A DNA stretch of 64,000 bases. Source: Toxonevra muliebris (taxonomy: Eukaryota > Arthropoda > Insecta > Diptera > Pallopteridae). Both the position numbers and the translations under genes were made by a program. The notes below the pieces were generated by a model that saw nothing but the letters and a program-made list of their open reading frames with translations, was not told where the DNA came from and did no database searches. Below are positions 33,985 through 47,044 of the stretch, piece after piece. The stretch is from positions 8,756,708-8,820,707 of the forward strand of contig OY829329.1 in assembly GCA_963691655.1 (NCBI GenBank), written 5' to 3'. Position 1 is the stretch's first letter. Each line of letters starts with the position of its first letter.

Positions 33985-36245
33985 ATGCAAATGTTAACAC
34001 GAAGAATTTGTATGAATTTGGTAAGAATCTAGTACAGTTTGTACATTTTTACGTCTGTTCTTATTATAAAACAAAAAATTTATGCTTTCAGAGCAAGAGT
34101 GCTCTTCAATCACAAGCAAAATTAACATATCCCATTGCTTCGGCGCAAAGGTTGAATGATACTCTTACGCGAAATTACGCATCGAAACTTCCCAAGCAGA
34201 AACTTTTACGTTTTCCTGCATTTCCACTCAATGAAACATTAGAAAAGTTTCTCAAAAGTGTTGAACCATTACTAAATGATGCTGAGATGAAGGCCACAAA
34301 AGAGGCAACGAAATGTTTTGCTGATAATGAGGGTAAAGAATTACAAAAATTGCTTGAAGAAGTTGCCAAATGTGAAGAGAATTGGTTGGCGATACGTTGG
34401 TTGCGTGCTGCATATTTGCAATATCGAGATCCTGTCACTGTTTACTCTAGTCCCGGTATGACTTTCCCAATGCAAAAGTTTAAAGGACCCGAAGATTATC
34501 TCTTGTATGCTGGTCGAGTGGTATATGGTATGGTGAAATACAAAGAAACCATCGATAATGGTAAAGTACCAATTGTAAAAATGGGTAAACTTGAATTGGA
34601 TAATTCACAATTTGAAGTAGTTTACGGTACATGTCGTATACCAAAACCAAAAGAAGATGCTTTGCAATATAATCCTGATTCGAAACATATTACTGTGTTA
34701 TGTAAAAATAATGTAGGTTGCGTATATATTCGAAAATATTATAACAATTGAAAGATAAATTTGGTTGGTTTTGGTATTTGCAGTTTTATAATTTTCCAGT
34801 TTACAATAAAAAAGGAGAACCATTGCATCCTGAAGTTCTTGCCTATGAATTTAAACGAATCGTAGATGCTGAAAAGAAAAAAGGCATTGCATTTGGTGTT
34901 TTATCAACAGATAATCGCGACAATTGGGCTGAAGCATATGCTGAATTAATTAAAATACCAGGAAATAAGGAGAAGGTAGAAATTATACAAAAGTCAATGT
35001 TTACCGTTTCGCTAGATGAGTGTGTGTCAGTGGATGGCGAGGAATTTAATGTGCTTAGTGAACAACTCATACATGGTGGAGGTTTGGAGTGTAATAGCGC
35101 TAATCGTTGGATGGACAAAACGATACAAGTAAGTGAAAGATGTGAAAAATCAAAGCTTTGCATTTTATATATACCATTCTTTTTCTCCATGCAGGTCATT
35201 GTCAATCCTAATGGCATGAGCGGTTTCTGTTATGAGCATTCACCAGCTGAAGGTCAACCGGTCGCCCTGATGTCCGATTACGTTGTGAAAAATTTGTATG
35301 TTTTATATAAATTTTATAACAGAATTTATCTGTAATAATTCAAACTCATTTTAGAAAGAATGATAAACATTATGAATGCGCTGCCCGTGAGGGTTATGAA
35401 TGTCCTGAAAAATTAGAATTGAAGAGTAGCTCGACTTTGGAAAAACATATTGAAAAAGCTGGGTGTAATGTTGATAAACTGGCTAAAGATTTGCAAATGA
35501 ATGTGAAGCATTATAAAAAATATGGCAAGGAATTCTTGAAGCAACAGAAACTCAGTCCTGATAGTTTCATTCAAATAGCACTGCAATTTGCATTCTACAA
35601 GTACGATACTTACTTAATCTAAATTTTATAATTTTGTATGAATTTTATTTTCTTTTTTCCAAAATATATTATATATATTATAGACTGCACAAAATACCTG
35701 CTGCTCAATATGAATCTGCACATTTGCGCATCTATTATGGTGGACGCACTGAAACTATACGGTCATGTTCCAATGAATCGATTGATTTTTCCAAAGCAAT
35801 GCTGGACAAGTCTATAGAAGATGATTGTCGCGTTGAACTCTTGCGTAAAGCGGTTAATGGCCACCGTCAGTATACCACAATAGCATTGCAAGGGCGAGGC
35901 GTTGATCGCCATTTGCTTGGTCTGAAATTAATGGCCATAGAAAATAAATTGCCTATACCAGAATTTTTCAAATGCCCCGGTGTTGTAAAGAGCACTAATT
36001 TCCGTGTGTCAACATCACAGGTTGCATCTGCATATGAAGCTTTCATGTGTTATGGGCCTGCTGCTGCGGATGGCTATGCATGCTGTTATAATCCGCGTAA
36101 TAATGATATTATATTAGGGATATCGGGTTGGCGCAGTAATAAAGGATCAGATGTCGATAAATTTGGAGATGCAATGTGTGAAGCTCTAAATTTAATGCAC
36201 GAACTATTAAGTCGTGCTGGTGTTAAACCGGCGGCTAAATTGTAA
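33985..36245 (+). CDS. CRAT: Carnitine O-acetyltransferase
   Basis: Transfers acetyl between CoA and carnitine, buffering acetyl-CoA in mitochondria and peroxisomes. Exons 33985-34020, 34092-34712, 34784-35128, 35195-35295, 35355-35600 and 35684-36245 join in frame to 636 residues, close to the family length. Landmarks: RWLRAAYLQYRDPV (about 115), the catalytic His in YEHSPAEG (His345 by my count), and YYGGRTETIRSCS, a signature of carnitine acyltransferases. The N-terminus MQMLTRRICMNL is basic and amphipathic, like a mitochondrial presequence. The C-terminus is AKL, a type 1 peroxisomal signal also found on mammalian CRAT, so dual targeting is likely. All introns are 59-83 bp with GT/AG ends. 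Start at 33985 or 33991 (both in frame). Confidence 0.96.
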
Positions 36246-36772
36246 TCTGGGAATGAATGATGATGGTGAATGAACTTTAAGTGCCTCAAATGTAAATGGA
36301 GATATTTTCAATATTAATAAAATATATTATTTTTTTAAACTTAGCAGCAATTTTTCTTCTTTTTTTAGTGATAGTTTGATAAATGATAAACTTTTCTTAA
36401 AGTTTATGAAATTAGCTTGCCATAAAACTAGCAGAATTTAGTTTAATTCGTCTCAGAAACTCCTTTGATAAAATTCTTGATGTATTTGTGTAAGAAGTAC
36501 ATCGCATATTTCATCAGACAATTTTACATTTCATTTCCATACCGACTTTTCGTTACTTCAATTTTACAACTCTAGTTTGCGCTCTTTTTTTACTATCAAT
36601 TTTTTTTTACTCGCCATTTTTAATAGAAGAAAAATCATTTACAGCGAAAATATTATTTATTTAAAACTGCATATGGACTCGTATATATACATATAAAATT
36701 AAATTTTCAATGAATTCGGTGCATTTTTAACATTATATACAATTTTTTTTCAAGTTAACGAATTTACGTATT
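36246..36772. other. Gap between carnitine acetyltransferase and Gpa2
   Basis: 527 bp between two convergent stops, holding both 3'UTRs. An AATAAA signal near 36315 suits the acetyltransferase transcript. Nothing else is seen. Confidence 0.6.
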
Positions 36773-37211
36773 TTATTCCTTTTTACAATGATAACAGGAA
36801 CAAGAAACAGCCGATTTGAAAGTGAAATTCCGCATGCCACCCATGCACAGCACACGCTTTTGAATCTGAACAAACAAAAAATACCAACATTTCATTACCA
36901 TTTTCAAATTTGTTCAACTTTCTAAATAAATTTACCTCTTCTGATTCCATAATGTTACAACATTGACCGACCGATACTACAGGTTTTGGTGGTTTGAATA
37001 TTCCTTGCACACTATTCCATGGTATTGAAGGTACTGCGTATGATTCACAAAATCCACGGCAAGCATTGGTTGTTATACGAAATTCAACACAATCGGGTAT
37101 GGAAATTTTTCGCGTATTACCAACTTTATGACAGCCTGGCTTCAGCCATGCATCTTTTGCCCAGGTAGCTATGATGCAGATTAATAGCAGTGGGAATATA
37201 CGCAAAAGCAT
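36773..37211 (-). CDS. Gpa2: Glycoprotein hormone alpha-2 (thyrostimulin alpha subunit)
   Basis: Secreted cystine-knot hormone subunit that pairs with GPB5 and signals through the LGR1 receptor; in insects it is linked to ion and water balance. Minus exons 37211-36936 and 36865-36773 join in phase 0 to 122 residues. A signal peptide is clear (MLLRIFPLLLICIIATWA). The mature chain carries ten cysteines in the family order: PGC, PDC, ACRGFC, QCC, LC and the closing CSCYHC. One N-glycosylation sequon (NFT) precedes FKSAVSCSC. The second exon was found from the TTTGTTTGTTCAG acceptor and the C-terminal match; reading through the intron in exon 1's frame gives a false tail. The gene is divergent from Klhl10 and 7 kb from its partner Gpb5. 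Confidence 0.96.
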
Positions 37212-38850
37212 TTCAAGCGACTAGTTTCTTCTCGTTGCTTATTTCAAATATTTGAATGTTGGCGCAACGGATGCTGAACTGCGATTGCTTGTGACACTGC
37301 GGGATGCCAATGATTTTATTTCCTTTTTTGAGTTACTTATCCAGTTTTGATTTTGCGCAGTGCCATTTTCATACATGGTAGAAGGGTTTTTGTATTTCCT
37401 TCTCAAATGGCGGAAATATAATTGTGACATATTTATATGCTAACGGTATTTTTAAACAAATTTTTATTTATGCTCAATTTAAAAATTAAAGCAAATCCTT
37501 TTTAAGATGTTTGAAGTAAATGCGAAGTAGTATTGCATATGAATTAATTACACCAGACACATCACAAAATGTAGGTGGCGAAGGTTAAAAAGGTATTTCT
37601 AATGTATTATTTTGATATAAAAAATAGGTCTTTCAATACCTTGGATCCAGCAATAATATCAACAACAATGGCTGCCTAGAAATCAAGCTAGGAATAACTC
37701 TTGCTAGAAGGTAGTTGATGAACAGAGCTTTCTCTTTCTCTCTCTTTCTCTTTCTCTGGATAAACAAAAATAATGCTCTACTATTTACTCGTTCTTTGCA
37801 GCCTAATGTGACGCTGAAACATGGGCAATGACTATCAACGATGAGAGGTTGTTTAGAGAAAGTACTGCGTGAATAGAGAGATCAAAGCTTATTGAGAAAT
37901 TTAAAGAGACTAGTTTAAATGCAACCAGAGCATAAAGATTGACCTAACAATGCAACAAAAAGTGTGTTATGGTGCCCAAATTGATTTTTCGAACGATCTT
38001 CTCACCAACTATCTATTGGCCAGCTTCTATAAAAATACTTAACTATTTTAGCGTAACATTTTTTTTTTTTAGATCTGTAACTTTCTAAATTTTACTTTGA
38101 ACATACAGTGTTTGTTTTGTATTTCATCTAGTTTCTGATCAGTTTTTTGTTTCAATTTAGTATACAAAAACTTGATTAATTTTTGTCGTCAACATTTTCC
38201 TTTCTTTCGGAAAATTTATAATTATTTATTTTTTCAGTATATCGCTTTATATAGTTTAGTTCTTAAAGCATCATCCGGTTATAACTCAAACGGAAGTTTA
38301 AACTTTTTTAAAATTTCAACTGCAATCGACTCGAGAACTGCGAAACGACGAGCTTCCCCAAAACAGGCCTATATAAACAAAACAAACGAGACCCCTCCTC
38401 CAGCACAATTACAAAGATACGAAGGAAAATACGAAAGTCAAAAAGAAAAAAAATATAAAATAAAAAATAATAATAGTTTTAATTGAAAAAGTCATTGCGA
38501 ATATTTGTCAAAATTTGAAGAGCATAAATCTCATACCACCACCACCCCCTGTGCCCACATTGCCACCCTTTTCTTCACAATTCGAAAAACAAATATAATA
38601 AATCCGCGTCGTACCATCAAGCAACATATATTCGAGAATCATTCTATACCGATCCACTAAGTTCAGCCAATCCAAACCAGTAAACGAAAACGAAACGAGA
38701 AATAGGGTGGATGCAACAAATATAACTCCTTATCCATAACTGAAAACAGTCTGAATACGAATTTAAAAGCTAAGGGAGAAAAATATAGTAATTTCTTAAG
38801 TTTTTGTCTTAACCTCAATTTAAAAGCAATAAAAACAAATTTTCAATAAA
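37212..38850. other. Gpa2 upstream region and Klhl10 leader
   Basis: 1.6 kb between two divergent starts. A 63-codon minus frame (37239-37430) and a 104-codon plus frame (38172-38486) have no recognisable features; the latter is probably part of the Klhl10 5'UTR. A CT-rich run lies near 37732-37756. No TATA or DRE box was found. Confidence 0.5.
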
Positions 38851-41800
38851 ATGGCAAATTTATTAAACCGTGCGCGCGATAATATGTTGGTCGCTGATCA
38901 TATTCGTAGCAATAATAATCGTCATCACATGCACGACGAAGGTGTGGTTATACCAGAAATTGATCTAGACATAGATGATGAAGATGCCGATGATCCATTA
39001 GCAATGAAAACATCACGAAAATCACTAACAGCCAGCATGAGTGATCAAGCTTTGAATACCCTGAATGAACTGCGACGAAATAATTTACTCTGTGATGCTG
39101 TGATATCGGTAGCGGATGCTTCGTTCAATGTACATCGAGCTATAATGAGCGCATGCAGTTCATACTTCAGGTATGTGGATGTAAAGTAAATGGTGAACAA
39201 TACAAAATTTTATATATTCCAAAATACACCGAACGAATTCATGTTTAGTACAGTTTTTCTACTCTTCCTAAATAAACATATTGGTTTTCCTAATTTCATA
39301 TAACAGGTTGTTTATACAAATCGAACTTATGAAATAAAGTTCGCACAAAAATAATATTTTACCATCTTCCCTTTTTTAAGCCTTGAGGTGGCATGCAAAT
39401 AAAAAGCTAAAAAAAATTTATTGTTCAAAAGAAAAGTTTTGGCATTTATTCAACTTTAAAGTAATATGATTTTTTTTTTTAATGTTACAGAGCTCAATTT
39501 ACTGGCTTCAATTCGTCGTCATCTCCCAATAAAAGCGATGAAAATCGTCTCGTACACATACCAGGGATGAGTGGATCCATCATGGAGCAGCTTATACAAT
39601 ATGCCTACCTGCGTAAATGCACAATCAATGCGGAGAATGTACATGAATTATTAATATCGGCTGATTATGTGGGTATGATTGGTTTGGTGACGTTGTGCAA
39701 ACAGTATTTGGCTGCAATGTTAACTCCAGAGAATTGCGTTAGTATTATGGGTTTCGCCAGGTAAGTTGTGTGGGCATAAAAAACAAATGTGTATGAGTAC
39801 TTGACATACATGCTGCTGCCATGTACATATAGAGGTACATAGTATGTGGGAAATACTTATGGTTTATGTAGTTCGTTATTGGATTTTTAATTCCATTTTA
39901 ATCTCTATTGCTATTTCTTCTTCCCTTTTATTATGCTTATATTTAGGTTTCGTTTTCTTGATGATTTGTATGCCAAAGCACGCAATTATCTACTACGATA
40001 TTTCATTGAGGTTGCAGCTAAAAATAAGGATATACTTGAAATCGGCTTAAAAGATTTCTATGATATCATTAGTGATGATGAGTTGAATACGCGTGAGGAG
40101 GACCATGTGTGGAAGTTGTGCATTAAATGGATTGATTTTGATCCTGAGAATCGAAAACAATATGTGGCGCAATTGATGCAGGGTGTGCGTTTGGGTTTGA
40201 TGACACCAAAGGTTAGTGGAATGCTTTTTATTGTCATTCATTGATATCATTAGGTCAATAGAGGATTTTGAGAAAATATTTTTAAAGATAGGTTAAGTAA
40301 TAGAAAAGTAATTGAAGAGCTTATTTTGAAAACGTGATAAGCCACAAAGTACAAGTATGTCGATATCTTTATCATAATATCCAAGCCCTTTGCAAATGAA
40401 AGGATATGACATTGTATAATAATATAATTTGAGCTTATCATATATTTGAAATATTTATCTGTTATCTGATTCCATTTGATTTGATATATATTTGAAAAGT
40501 GTATATTTTGTAGTTCTATCTGGATAGTGTGTATCGAAGAGAAATTTCACATTGTCGAGAGTTATTGCTGGGACAAACGTGTTCTGCTCTTTTGATCGTG
40601 TGCAAATTTGTCCTCTCTCTTTCTTTTCTCTCTTTCGGTTTTTTTTCACTTTAAGTGAGAAACGAAAAAATTTACCAATGTGAAATTGCCCAAATCAAAA
40701 ATCGTTGCAACAAAACTTGCATATCTAGTTTCAAAGATTTTCCTACACTTAATTCTATCTCAAAATTTCAGTGCTTTATGGAGGAGGTCAAGGAACATCC
40801 ATATGTGTTGCAATGCGAAGACGCCAAGCCGCTGATTGTCGAAACCTTTAAATTTATGTATGATTTGGATATAATGAATCCATCATCGGGAGAGGTATTT
40901 AAATGAAACCAACCAAATATTTCTTTCCTCCTATTTGTATTTCAGTTCAAATTCATATTTGCCATTTCGTATGCCATTTTTCAAAAAGCTTACCACACCA
41001 CCATTGGCAATGCCACGACTGCCGCACGAGGTTATATTCGCCATAGGCGGTTGGAGCGGTGGAACTTCGAAGGGTTGCATTGAAACATACGATACTCGCG
41101 CCGATCGTTGGGTTAACATTCCCGCTGAAGATTCTGCAGGACCGCGTGCATATCATGGTACAGCTGTTATTGGTTATAAAATATATTCAATTGGTGGTTA
41201 CGATGGCGTTGAATACTTTAATACATGTCGCGTTTTTGATGCAGTGCGCAAGACATGGAAGGAGGTAGTTTTTTCTTTTTTTTTTCATAATATAATAAGT
41301 ATCTACTATATTTCGATTGTTTATTTAAAAGATTGCGCCCATGCATTGTCGTCGCTGTTACGTCAGTGTTGCTGAACTTAATGGTCTCATTTATGCTATT
41401 GGTGGCTATGATGGTCACAATCGTTTGAATACCGTGGAACGTTATAATCCTAAAACGAATCAGTGGTCCGTAATAACACCGATGAATATGCAAAGGTCTG
41501 ACGCAAGTGCTTGCACACTCAAGGGGAAAATTTATGCAACGGGTGAGTGGTGATGCAAAAGAGTTAGGATATTCAGAAGGGTTGATAAGAAACTTAAGAT
41601 GCAATTGTTTCTTTCTGTTTTTAATTCGCATAACTTTTGGTAGTAACAATAAATCTTGTAACTATTTTTGTGTACAGATGTCGCAAAGAAAGGGAACCAT
41701 TTTCCATGCTTTTCTTCATTTCTATTTTAAAATGCGACATAGTAGGAATAAAGAAAAAAAAAACAATTATAAAAACAATAAACTTATTTTTAATAATTAC

Positions 41801-42885
41801 ATTTTTTTAAACTTCATATCTCGTACGTATGGGATTTGCAAGGAGCACAATGAATATCTCGCATAAATTTTCTAACAATCTTTAAAATCTGCTTTTAATT
41901 GCATTACTATCTTTGTGATTACACCTGTGACACTATTTCTAATTTATTTCAACCGAATTTGAAATCAGCTCCACGCAATTCCTTAAGTTTCAATTTCAAA
42001 TTCTTTCAAAATCAAGTTTCAGAGCATGGAAACATTTATTTTTTTTTATCAACAGGTGGATTCAATGGACAGGAGTGCCTTGACAGCGCCGAGTTTTATG
42101 ATCCAACTACAAATGTGTGGACTCGCATACCCAATATGAATCATAGACGTTCGGGTGTATCATGTGTGGCTTTTCGTGGGCAACTGTATGTTATAGGCGG
42201 TTTCAATGGTACCGCCCGTCTATCCACCGGTGAACGATATGATCCTGATACACAAACATGGTCTTTCATACGGGAAATGAATCACTCACGCAGTAATTTC
42301 GGTTTAGAAATCATTGATGATATGATTTTTGCTATTGGTGGATTTAACGGTGTTTCAACCATTTCACATACTGAGTGTTATGTTGCTGAAACGGATGAAT
42401 GGTAAGTTATGTGCTGTTTGCTGTTACTTTTACAGAGGGAAGATTAAGATGCGTTTATTTTTAGGATGGAAGCAACCGATATGAATGTTGTACGCTCAGC
42501 ATTAACAGCAAACAATGTGGCTGGTTTGCCAAACAAACGTGACTACATACATAAAGATCGTGATCGCCTGATGGAAGAACGACGTCAGCGATTACTTGCT
42601 AGTGCAATGGCGCGGGATGCTGAAACTATTTCGGTTTCAAATGCATCCGTTGAACCCCAAGATGCTGCCATGGATGACTATGATAGCCCTAATGAAGATG
42701 ACGATGCAGACGATGAAGAAGATGCTGGTGTGGATGCAGTTGCTGCTGCGGCGGCAGCTATGGCAGTGGCACCGGTAATTGAAGATCATCACGAAGATTT
42801 ACGACCAGATCCTAATCGACGTTTTCGTGTACAGCTTCGTGCCCAGCGTTTTGGTTCTCATCATGAGATTCGGCGTCGTGCTTAA
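38851..42885 (+). CDS. Klhl10: Kelch-like 10, BTB-BACK-Kelch Cul3 adaptor
   Basis: Substrate adaptor for the Cul3 ubiquitin ligase; in Drosophila the orthologue drives caspase activation during sperm individualisation. Exons 38851-39170, 39491-39760, 39947-40211, 40772-40894, 40989-41264, 41332-41542, 42056-42401 and 42465-42885 join in frame to 743 residues. Order: acidic N-terminus, BTB (about 70-190), BACK (about 195-325), then six Kelch repeats (about 327-605) with GG doublets such as FAIGGWSGG, YSIGGYDG, YAIGGYDG and IGGFNG. PRAYHG, HCRRCYVSV and RSNFGLEI blocks identify KLHL10 among Kelch proteins. A 140-residue C-terminal extension, acidic with an alanine run, has no counterpart in the vertebrate protein as I remember it. 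Exon 5 uses an AAAAAG acceptor; the nearer TTTCAG at 40945 would break the frame. Confidence 0.93.
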
Positions 42886-44171
42886 GCGAGCGAAAAAATA
42901 GAACCGAAATACACAGCACTATGAAGACTCTAGAAGAAAACAAACATTGTCTCTCAAATATACATACAAGTAGAGGACATCCAAATTAAAACAAAAATAT
43001 TATTAAAATTATATGTGAATGAGCGTATGAAATACAATAACGCAAATAGGAAATGAAAGGAAACGTATGACATTTTTTTTTCAAAACAATCTGAAGCGAA
43101 TGGAAATGATTTTAGAAGTTATGAATGATGAAACGAAATTAACAGCAGGGAAGTGAATGAAAGCTCTGATGAGCAAGTGAGATATATCTACTATTACTTT
43201 TTTTTATATATTATTTTGGCCTGAAATGTAATGTTAACCAAATTTTTTGCAAAATGTACCAAATTCTATTTTTTTAAATGAATATCGAAATTATTAAAAG
43301 TATGCACAAATGAAAAAACCAAAATGTATTGTTAAAATTGTAACGTAAAGCGAAGATTTTTATATTGAGAGAATAATAATAAAGAAAATCTAATATTAAT
43401 GTATTGCCACAAGACAACTAAAGAGGTGAGTATATCATAACACAAATCTCATATCAGAGGCTGCAAAACCGAGGTGGTAATTTCACATGCGGCTTTCACC
43501 GCTGAATTAATTTCTTATCTAAACATGTAAATATTCCGATTTTCGTGTTTATACTTTTGCTGACTATTATCTACACCACCTACATATATCAAAACACCAC
43601 AACATTTCAAAACTGTCAAGACTAAATAAATTTTAAAAATAACTAAAATTTTGGATATCTAATAATGGATACTATTAAAGTGACAGAACTGAGAAGAAAA
43701 GAAAACCAACCAAATTTTCTATTTGCTCAAAAATCTTTGAAAACGTGTGTTTGGCATGTACTTATTTAGAAACTTTTAAATTAAAAATTTTCATTGTAGA
43801 CCAATTCTAAGGAGTATACATGTTTCCTTCATTATGAATTCAAATTACAAATATTTACATATTCCTATTTTTAATACATAAAAAACAAAAGAAGTTGATT
43901 TCACAGTAAATGGTCGTCCTTTTGTAAGTGCACTCAAGCAATCAGCATCCGTAGTAATTTGTTTTATGTATGCGCTACTTCCCTTTTACTTTCTCAACCA
44001 TTTGTATGTATTTCGAGTCACAAGGACTTTCTCTCTCTACATATAAAAAAAAACACAAGCAAAAACATATAAAAGTGAAACCTACGGAGCAGCAACAAGT
44101 CATTTCTGGTAGCATAAACGAAAGGATAACATCGTTATCGCCAAATATAGTGAAAAAATAGCCAAACGGAG
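42886..44171. other. Klhl10 3' region and Gpb5 upstream
   Basis: AT-rich, no coding frame. It contains the Klhl10 3'UTR and the short upstream region of Gpb5. The frame at 43970-44161 is not supported. Confidence 0.6.
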
Positions 44172-44830
44172 ATGAGGTGCATGGAAGTGTACGTTACAAG
44201 AAAAAAAACATGAAATTTAAAAACAATTAAACCCTCATACAATAAATTTTTTCAGTCTTTTGGTATTGGTCACAGCGTTGTTTGCATTTTCGGATCGCTC
44301 TCGCGGGCAAGTGCTCGAAGTGCAACCAATAAATAGCAGTCCAACAGCGGCACCACTGGGCTGTCATCGCCGCCTCTATACGTATCGTGTAACACAATCG
44401 GATGTGAGTGGACGAGAGTGTTGGGATTATGTGAGTGTAATGTCTTGCTGGGGTCGCTGCGATTCTAGTGAAATATCAGATTGGAAATTTCCCTATAAAC
44501 GTTCATTTCATCCCGTATGCGTGCACGCCTCAAGACAACCCGCAGTTGCTGTGCTGCGAAATTGTCATCCAGAAGCAAGTCCGGTTAGTGGTAGAAATTT
44601 GAATGAATCTCTTTTTTAGATTTGAATTTTTTTAATGCAAATATTTGTTTATGTTAACTTTGTAGGAAGCACGTCGTTACGAATACATGGAAGCAGTAAG
44701 CTGTCATTGTCATACATGTACCACGCTGGACACAAGTTGTGAAGCACCCGCAAATAATATTCTTGATGAAAAATCTGGTGTGAAAGTTTTGGCATTAACC
44801 GGTTCGGATTCAGATGCTTTAGATTATTAG
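44172..44830 (+). CDS. Gpb5: Glycoprotein hormone beta-5 (thyrostimulin beta subunit)
   Basis: Secreted cystine-knot subunit that forms the thyrostimulin-type heterodimer with GPA2. Exons 44172-44188, 44256-44583 and 44666-44830 join in frame to 169 residues. The first exon encodes only MRCME plus two bases of the next codon; it was found because its ATG, GTACGT donor and phase fit the signal peptide that continues in exon 2 (LLVLVTALFAFS). The mature part shows the family cysteine pattern: GCHRRLY, ECWDY, SCWGRC, VCVH, NCHP and the closing SCHCHTC, then SC. Ten cysteines follow the signal peptide, which agrees with GPB5 proteins lacking the seat-belt disulphide. A hydrophilic tail of about 40 residues follows the knot. 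Confidence 0.93.
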
Positions 44831-47044
44831 AAGAGATTTTATTTTAAAAGCAACAAAACTTTCATCTACACTTATTGCAAGTCAATAATTATAACTTCAT
44901 ATATATATATATTCTACAAATATGTATATTCCAATTATTCATTCAAATGTTAGCCAATAAATGTGCAAATTAAATTTTACAGCGAAAATATTAGAATAAA
45001 ATACATTTAATTAATAATCAAAATGCAAATAAAGCATGCAAATTTAAATTCGTTTTGCTTGTATTTGAAAAAATTGTAATAGATAAATAAGAGTATAGAG
45101 CTCAACTTTGATGAATCTTTTGCTCACTGAGAGTTTTCCAATGTACTTCAAGGTTATTTAGGTGGTTTCTCTCTTTTCTCATTCTCAGTTATTGACTCCA
45201 GCGGATTCAAGGCAAAAGAGAGAGAGAGAGAGAGACACAATTAAAAAACTCTCAATGGAAAACCTAACCTTTGAACACGTTCACGTACTTTTCCAACAAA
45301 AACTTTCAGGGAGAGAGTAAAAGAAAGATTGAGAATAAAAAATGTTACAAAGAGAAACAATCAGAAAAATTACGTGAACAGAAAACTATTAAACACTTTC
45401 AACTCAACAGTTAATCCGTTATTCTGACAGTTAATTTTTAGAACGAAAAGAAAAGTGTGCAGTTAATAATTTTATTCAATTAGTTTAACGAGTAATTTGC
45501 TGAAATAATTTTTTTCGGGTGCGTGAATATTATTCCAGTGAAAACTATTAACAATTTTCAACGTGAACAGACCTATTATTTTAATAGTTTGCTTTCTCCA
45601 TATATTAGGTAAGTCCCGAAACCATGAAAAGTAAATTCATACAGACCAATAAGTCTGTTATAAATCCTTTTTTTTTTGACAAAATATGGCACGATGGCTT
45701 TACTTTCAAAGTAAAAAAAACTTTTTGCGGGCCAATGCTCATTTACTGTTTCAGAACTACTTAACAAATAGGAAATTATACTTAAATACGAAGCTTCACA
45801 CATTCAGATGGCTATAGTACCCCAAAGCAGTTCCTTTGGTCTTTCCTCTATGTTGTCTTCCACTTCCGATGCGGCAAGCGGTAATGGCATTACTATATCT
45901 CTTATAAACAATTCGCTCAACCCATCCAAATTGCATACTGGCAAAAAAATATCTTTGGCATCATCTTAATTCCCTGTAGAAATGACTAGCTCATTGGAAA
46001 ATTGTATGGTCATGCCGAGGTTAAGGGATTTTAAAGAAAATGTATAGGGGTTTGAAAACTACCATAGATATAACATAAATAATTTTCAATTATTGAAACT
46101 CATTGTCAATATTTTTCTTTTATTTCATTTCTTTTAGTTTTTTTAATTTTATTTTCCAAACGTGTTCACAAAAAATTAAATTTCTATGAACTGTTCGTTA
46201 CGCTGAAAATGATGGTAATTAAAAATGACGTCTAAATTGAAAGCTTCCCATACAACAACAGGCGTTCTATTCTTTCTACGCGTTCAAAATTGAGAATTTT
46301 TAAATTTTCTACGCGTTTTGACTCGAAAATTGAGCGAAAGCGCAAAACGCTTAAATGCGTGTAATGGAGTTTCAAAACTTTAGTTTTCTAATCGGCCATT
46401 GATTAATAAAATATCTGTGGAAAAATTGCAAAATTTTGTTAGTAAAAGTAAATGTTCCTTTAGTTCAGTTTTTGTTGTGTATTTCGTAAAGTTTTCGAGA
46501 TCTGAATTTTTTACATTTACGTATTAAGCAAACTAGAAATTTGTATATTCCTACACAAAATAAGTTTAATCAAACGAATGCCATTAAATTCTTTTCATTG
46601 CAGATTTGTAAGTGTTTTCTGTGAATAATCCGGGTTAAATTTTTTATTCCTATAAAACAATTTTAAAATGTAAACAAAATTATGTACTCTTCATTTATAC
46701 TTTTGATTTATTTTGATGCTTTTAATGTTTTCAGCAGAATTTCGCGTAGATATGAAGAGAAAACAATCGTTAAGAGTTTACATCGAATTTTGTCATTTTG
46801 GTTATCCAGCAATATTTTCTCTTGGGCATTTGTTCAACTTATACAGATCACATTCTAAAAACTAATAAAATTAAAAATAGAAATTGTTTCAACGAAGAAG
46901 ACTTATTTCTTAGATTTGCTATATATAGGTGTGTAAGTGTAGGTTGTTTATATTAGAGCGCCTGGTTGAGACCCGATTCCAGGATCATAACTGCGCTGCT
47001 TTTATGTATGTTGCTTTATCAAAGGGCTCTATAATACAATAGAT
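44831..47044. other. Intergenic between Gpb5 and Tim23
   Basis: 2.2 kb without a credible gene. It holds a GA run (45217-45235) and two copies of TCTACGCGTT (about 46274 and 46309). The minus frame 45576-45803 has no recognisable features. The right end is the Tim23 3'UTR. Confidence 0.6.

Noticed and set aside
37239..37430. 63-codon minus frame upstream of Gpa2
   Set aside because: No signal peptide or known motif, and it ends 28 bases before the Gpa2 start; more likely 5'UTR.
38172..38486. 104-codon plus frame upstream of Klhl10
   Set aside because: Low-complexity Lys/Asn-rich end and no family features; more likely leader sequence.
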